A stretch of DNA of 64,000 bases from positions 281,158,413 to 281,222,412 of the forward strand of contig CM038215.1 in the NCBI GenBank assembly GCA_021442155.1, read 5' to 3'. The notes beneath the pieces were generated by a model that was not told where the DNA came from, did no database searches, and worked only from the letters and a program-made list of their open reading frames with translations. A program made the translations under genes and the position numbers. Below, piece after piece: positions 58,451-64,000 of this stretch (positions within the stretch are counted from its first letter, which is position 1; each line of letters starts with the position of its first letter). This DNA comes from Cymbidium sinense (lineage: Eukaryota > Streptophyta > Magnoliopsida > Asparagales > Orchidaceae).

Positions 58451-60489
58451 ACTATCTTTTGATGCTTGGTAGCTTCATTACTTTCCATTTCTTATAAGAT
58501 TGATGTATACTATCAAAAATTCCATGGCCTATTAAGCAAATTCACATCATTGACATATTTCATCACTTATAAGATTGATGAATGATGTGAAAAACAACAT
58601 CAACACCGTCCTATTTTGCCACTTGACGACACCAAGAACATTGATGCATGACTTCTATAATAAGATTGATGTACAACATCAACACCAAAGACTACTCTTG
58701 ATGTAAAATTGAAGTTTATACTAAATTTCTTGGTCTCTCAAAATAATCAAACAGATCATAAATGATTTTTGAAGGAAATTCTAATTCCTCGAGATTCTCA
58801 TAAATTCTATCATAGAAGCCATTATCTACCTTTCTCAATTATAAAGAATAGCATCATTAGTAACTAACGACATATACTAGTTAAATCCATTTAACTAAAG
58901 TCTATGGTGTTTTTTCTTTTTGGGCCTTTATTTCAATGTAAAAACTCTTGTGTTGCTTACAATTCTTCTTTTATTTATTTCAAGATAAATTTTTCAACAT
59001 CTTATCTTAAATAGATGCAACTCCAATCTCTTATCTTAAATAGATGACATTAATGTGACAAAACAAATGAGGGGTGAATTTTGTTGTGAAAAAAAAATCT
59101 TCATAAACAAGAAATCAGCAACCAAAATTTTGAAATCAATTTTAGGTATGTTATCATGGAAAAAGATCTACAATTAGCTCAACTCATTATCAACTCTACA
59201 CATGCATGCATATTAATTAACGTAGAATGATCATTATGTAGCTTAATGTTATGTAAATGATTTACTTAAGACTAGTAAAATGCACATATAACTTAATTAT
59301 TCAGCTATTAAGATACCCAACCAACCTAATAGGCCACTAAGATTGATGTTGATGTAAAATAGTAAGCAAATGAAAACAAAATAATTTGAAAAATCTTCCA
59401 AATTTTGATATGATGAGATTTTTCACATGGATGTTAACAATTTAGAGTCTTGGGATAGCTATAGTTATATGAAAAAGTTGTGATGGAGCTACTAAAGAAA
59501 CTACTATATAAAAGCGTAGTGGTATGCAATTTTTTTTTTTTACAAAATCAAATCTCAATTTTAAGGTGCCACCAGATAGCTAGTTAGGTTGGAAATCTGA
59601 CTTCAGTAGATTCCTCAAAACAAAACTAGAATCGCTTCCCACCTAGATTCCTCAAAAGCGTAACTAAAATGAAGCTCTCAAATGACCTTGCATTTTGCAC
59701 CGCTGCTCAATCTCTCAAAGCATCTTAGACTTCCATAAACATAGAATAGAAAGGAAGAACTCCCCAGAGGAATGACTACAAGTTAGTTAAGATAACAATG
59801 AGTATAATAGGTGCATGAATGAATTCCCATTGAAATACTAATGGCAAAAACTAACCAATTTTTAGGCCCCCAAAATTTAAGTTTTTAGCTGAGAGGACAA
59901 TGATACAAAAGAAACACTCAAAGGCAATACGTAATGCACCATCATTTTGAACAAATATATCAAGAATTTTATAACATCACACTTGTTTCATGGGATCCTC
60001 ATGGGTAAAATGACATGAATGGTTATGTAAGTTTAATTGCTTTAACACTTGTATAGTTAAGTGATAATCAAGGTTTGGAAAATGGCATAACATCTAATCA
60101 AATTAAAGTCATATTTGTGTGTGAAAAGATACTAAAATGCTATGGGAGTGATAAAGAACAAAGAAGAAACTATTTTAATAATTATAGTTTTCTCACAACT
60201 GCCTTTTCCACTAATATGTCATAGCAAGACTCCTTGATAAATTATAGTTTTCTCACAATTGCCTCCTTTTCTTGATTTTAAGGCAAATGAGTAAAAGCTA
60301 TATTAAAGAAAAAAGCATTAGAAATATAGATGACAATCAAATGACACAATATAGAATCATGGGCTGCGTAATAAGAAAATCATGCTCTTATAAAAAATTT
60401 CAACACACATAATGGCCTATAACTCAGTATCTAGCTTCAACACTAGAAATGGCTACAACAATCTTTTTATTTATTTTCTAACTGACCAA
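58451..60489. other. AT-rich intergenic, minor repeats, no gene
   Basis: TATAAGATTGATG occurs at about 58495, 58567 and 58659 in loosely repeated 75-90-bp units. The remainder has no coding signal. A poly(T) run lies at 59532-59541. Confidence 0.4.
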
Positions 60490-60723
60490 ATTTCTCTAAA
60501 TGCAATATCATGAGGTAGACTTCATGCCTTTAATTGACCATCATAATCAACTTTAGAAAATGATTCAATAATCAGATGCTCAAATGTAATATTTAGCAAC
60601 TCTTTCACTGATACTTTCTGATATACTTTTCAATACTTTTTTATTGGATTTTACATGTGTTGACTAACCCTTTCAATAGAAAATTAGATGTTAAATTTAT
60701 AACAGTTAGATAAATCAACTTAC

Positions 60724-60853
60724 CAGGTAACCTTTGAATCAGATGAATCATCAAAGGTTCTTCATCATCATATAAAGCTTGAACCTCCATAGAAGTAGCA
60801 ATATGTTTACGACACAGAAGACCCACTTCTTTGAGAAGAACCTGATCGCTCAG
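60724..60853 (-). pseudogene. Captured host-gene exon fragment, copy 3 (unidentified gene)
   Basis: Best copy: FLSDQVLLKEVGLLCRKHIA, then TSMEVQALYDDEEPL and MIHLIQRLPG, ending at CTG|GTAAGTTG. The frame is open throughout, with CAG where copy 1 has TAG. A possible acceptor is CGATCAG|GTT or CCTGAG|CGA. Parent gene not recognised. Confidence 0.55.
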
Positions 60854-61329
60854 GAAAAATAACTTTTAAAATCTTCGTCATCTTTATAAGATGTTTAGGG
60901 GAGTTTGTTCTACATGAGTTTGAATGATTTATATTGAACCAGATTTCTCCTAACATTATGTTATATTTTATTTAGATCAAGTTCTACTTATGAGCTAAGC
61001 ATCCATAGCTTACGTAGAAAACACTCTTGATTAAGGTTGAAAATAAATATAAATCACTGATGTAAATTGATATTTAGTAGTGTGGTGTGAATGACTATCT
61101 AAAATAAAAAAATGAGTAGTCCCGATCAAGATCTGATAATTTCATCATCTCTTTATTATCGATCTACCAACATCGAGGGCTATTTTAATGTCCAAAAGTC
61201 TAATTAGTCATAAGTTGTCTCATCTCAAATATCACGAGTAGGCTAGTGTTGTAGTGCAAGTATTATAGTGAGTGCAAGTGTTTATTTAAGTTAGACTTTA
61301 ATTATAAGTGTTTATTAAAAGTTTTAGAT

Positions 61330-62005
61330 GTATGTATGTAGGACTTACACCCATATAAAATTAAGTTATGTTTGTATGGAAAACATAGGTTAGGTTGGGC
61401 TTACACCCATTGAAAAGCTAGTTAGAATTTGTGGTGCTTACATTATAAGTACTGGTCGAACTTATGTCTATTAGAAAGTCGTTTGGACTTACTTCCCTTT
61501 AATGTCGATAAGATTTAAGTTCTTACATCACTTTAGAATGTTAGTATGAATTTAGGTTGCACTTGCATCATAAACAAATGTTGGACTTACATTCATTTGA
61601 AATGCCATAATTATGAGTATTCACTGAACATATGGACTATACTTACATCCCTTTGGAATGCCAAGCACATGGGTGATGTTCACATGGCAACAAAGATTGG
61701 ACCTATATCCCATGGAATTCCATAATTTTATTGGTATTGGTGTTTAGCATTTCAAATAGATTGGACTTACATCCCTTTGGTATGTTAGTGAATTTAGAGT
61801 TCACATAGCTAACATATGAGTTGCACTTTTCTTCTTTTGGAATGTCATGTAGAATTTATAGTTTATGTCGAACATATAACTTAGACTTACCTCCCTTTGG
61901 CATGCATAATGAACGGATTGTACTTACATCCCTTTGGAATGCTAGATAGGGTTTAAGAAAATTTGCATGGTGAACATGCAGATTATACATATATCCCTTT
62001 GGTAA
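61330..62005 (-). repeat. ~63-bp tandem array with dyads, copy 3
   Basis: Collinear with 20480-21185, but with many short gaps such as loss of GGA in TTGGAA or CAT in AACGCATGG. Confidence 0.8.
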
Positions 62006-62029
62006 AACATTATCATCTCTTCCACAGAA

Positions 62030-62670
62030 CTCCAAAAATCAACAATGAATAGTAACTATCTAAGAAATACTTACACTTGGAAATTGGGAGTGCCTTAATC
62101 ATCATATAAGCATAATTATCATGAGTGCTTTTCTTGCTCACAATAATATCACCACAAGCAATAATTTCATAAAAGGTGTTAATGAACATTAATTTTTAGT
62201 TCTCTCATGAAACATGTGATTTTTAGAGAGAAAAATAGCACTTTGACTATCACACATCATCGAAGTGATTGTTAAATATTCATTGAGCTCTCCAAAGAAA
62301 CCTTTCAACCAAATAGCTTCTTTATCAGCTTCAGGAATTTGCCATGTACTCAGCTTTAGTTGTAGATAATGCCACTATCATTTAAAAGGCAGCCTTCCAA
62401 CTAATAGTATAGTTGTCAATAATAAACACATATCATGTAAGATATCTCCTCTTATTAAGGTTTCCAATAAATTTTGAATCAACATAAATCAATATGTAGT
62501 CCCCACAATTGCAAGTGTTAAGATGTGAAAATTGTATGTCGTAAGAATTCATGAGCCCACAAATACTCTTTTTTTGTCTTTACTATTTGAAAATTTTTCT
62601 TAAGCTCATGCTCAACATAATTACTATTCAACTAAATCATATTATTGAAGATGATTTCAAGCCAGTCTCA
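62030..62670 (-). pseudogene. Ty1/copia RNase H domain remnant, copy 2
   Basis: Same domain as 21190-21840, on the minus strand. VALSTTKAEYMA, KEAIWLKGFFGELNEYLTI, CDSQSAIFLSKN and HMFHERTK are legible. Here GGAATTTGCC..CAGCTTTAGTTG retains the segment between EYMA and KEAIW that is shortened in the other copy. Dead by stops and shifts. Confidence 0.8.
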
Positions 62671-63045
62671 ACTTTGAAGGGCGCTTGACTTTGTAAAATT
62701 TACTATAAGTATAACTTAGAGTGTATAGTGTATACTTGTCATAGAGATGATATTGGTTGAAGAAAATTTTATAAATGTCCCAAAAATCAATCTGAATATG
62801 ATTATAACTATTTCAAATGAACAGATGAAGTAGACAATATATTATTTGACATGGACTACACATAAGAGCATCATTCGAGGACATGATTATGAAATAAATT
62901 AAAAATATTTCATTTTCTCTAAAATTAAATTAAATATAAAACTCTTTTTATAGTTTGATTCTTTTCCACATAGAGAAGATGAATGCCAAAGTGTTCACAC
63001 ATTCAGGAGTGGAGCCAGGAAAGTTTACTAGTGGGGGTATAAATT

Positions 63046-63330
63046 AAGAGACTATTTGGGATCAATTTTGTTTTTTATTATTTGTTTTTATTTTTATGTT
63101 TTTTTTAAAAATATGTTTGTTTAAAGTGTTTTTTATGTAGTTTTATTTTTTGTTTTCAAAAATAAATAATATTATTTTTAAAAATAATAAAAATATCTAA
63201 AAGATATTTTGAATGTTTTTAAAAATAATAATTACAATCAAATAAGTTTATTATCAAGCAAAATATAAACAAAACAAAACACAAATACAAAATAGAAAAT
63301 AAAAAACAAAAGTGATTCCAAACGACCTCT
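63046..63330. mobile_element. Foldback MITE, copy 3
   Basis: About 285 bp, AAGAGACTATTTGGGATCA to GATTCCAAACGACCTCT. It is more diverged at its tips than copies 1 and 2, and missing from the homologous place at 21917. Confidence 0.7.
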
Positions 63331-63696
63331 AGGAATTTTGAAAAGTGCTTAACTTGCTGCTAGGGATGTAAATGAGTCAAGCCGATCTCAAATCACCCTT
63401 AGCTTGAACTTCAAATTGATTGATTTATGGAGTTCAAACTTGAGCTTTATTTTATTATTTTGAATCAGCTCATTTAGTATAAAAGAGATAAAATAAGTAT
63501 AAATTGAAATTTTTATTATGAATAAAATGCCAAAAAAAAAAAAATTAAGAAATTTAAAATGAAATAATAAGAAACTGATTGCTTTATGATAGTAAGATAA
63601 AATTTTAAATATTTTTAATAATTTTATACCTAAATTATTAAACTTTAATATATTTTAAGAATGATTTATATAAATATTTACTAAATGAGCTTGCTA

Positions 63697-63801
<105 letters not shown>

Positions 63802-64000
63802 GTATATGTATATGTTATTTACTATTCAAATTTATATGAAAAAATATATATTATGATATAGTTGAGTTGATATCATTTTATTGACAAAAAAATCATCATA
63901 ATTTGCAATTTATTAAAACATTGTAAGTTATAATACTTGTTAAAAATTATTATTTGCAAGAACTATATGGGTGAAAATGATTTAAATTGAAAAGTAAACT

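Overview
The window looks like a repeat-dominated stretch of a flowering-plant nuclear genome. It is very AT-rich, has plant-type splice signals, Ty1/copia, Mutator-like, L1-type and RTE-type retro/transposon remains, many (TA)n microsatellites, and a broken copy of the plant exocyst gene SEC5. I found no intact host gene, rRNA, tRNA or CRISPR array. Long open frames are almost all chance products of simple repeats.

Layout. 1-2060: copy 1 of a composite repeat (a spliced-gene exon fragment plus a dyad-containing tandem array). 2107-2216: a 22-bp tandem array. About 3393-4480: SEC5 pseudogene with introns. About 5460-11133: an RTE LINE split by a 4.4-kb insertion (5840-10239) that behaves like a giant solo LTR with a 5-bp target duplication. 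11350-13440: a related sequence, 'Z'. 13440-17700: AT-rich filler and older repeats. 17700-19790: second Z copy. 19790-24203: second composite-repeat copy with a copia RNase H remnant, then a lone copia LTR. 24204-27165: 5'-truncated LINE ending in poly(A) and (TAA)n. 27993-36300: a segmental copy of 3060-12880. 38615-40260: AT-rich repeat with a foldback MITE. 41022-45582: decayed copia element on the minus strand. 46560-48590: decayed Mutator-like transposase on the minus strand. 50560-51991: inverted partial copy of the giant LTR. 54085-55720: repeat of 38615-40260. 57050-58450: diverged minisatellite. 60490-64000: third, most complete copy of the composite repeat.

How the parts relate. 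Most of the window consists of a few blocks copied several times. The copies let older states be inferred: the blocks at 3060-12880 and 27993-36300 have lost different parts of one ancestral ~10-kb locus, and 19790-22750 is 60655-64000 minus about 0.7 kb. The least ordinary signals are the giant solo LTR family with a conserved 9-4-9 dyad, the tandem array that pairs a polypurine/splice-donor-like motif with a 15-bp dyad just downstream of copia RNase H, and the clustering of copy-to-copy differences at CG/CAG/CTG-containing spots. All identifications are by eye from family motifs; no database search was possible.
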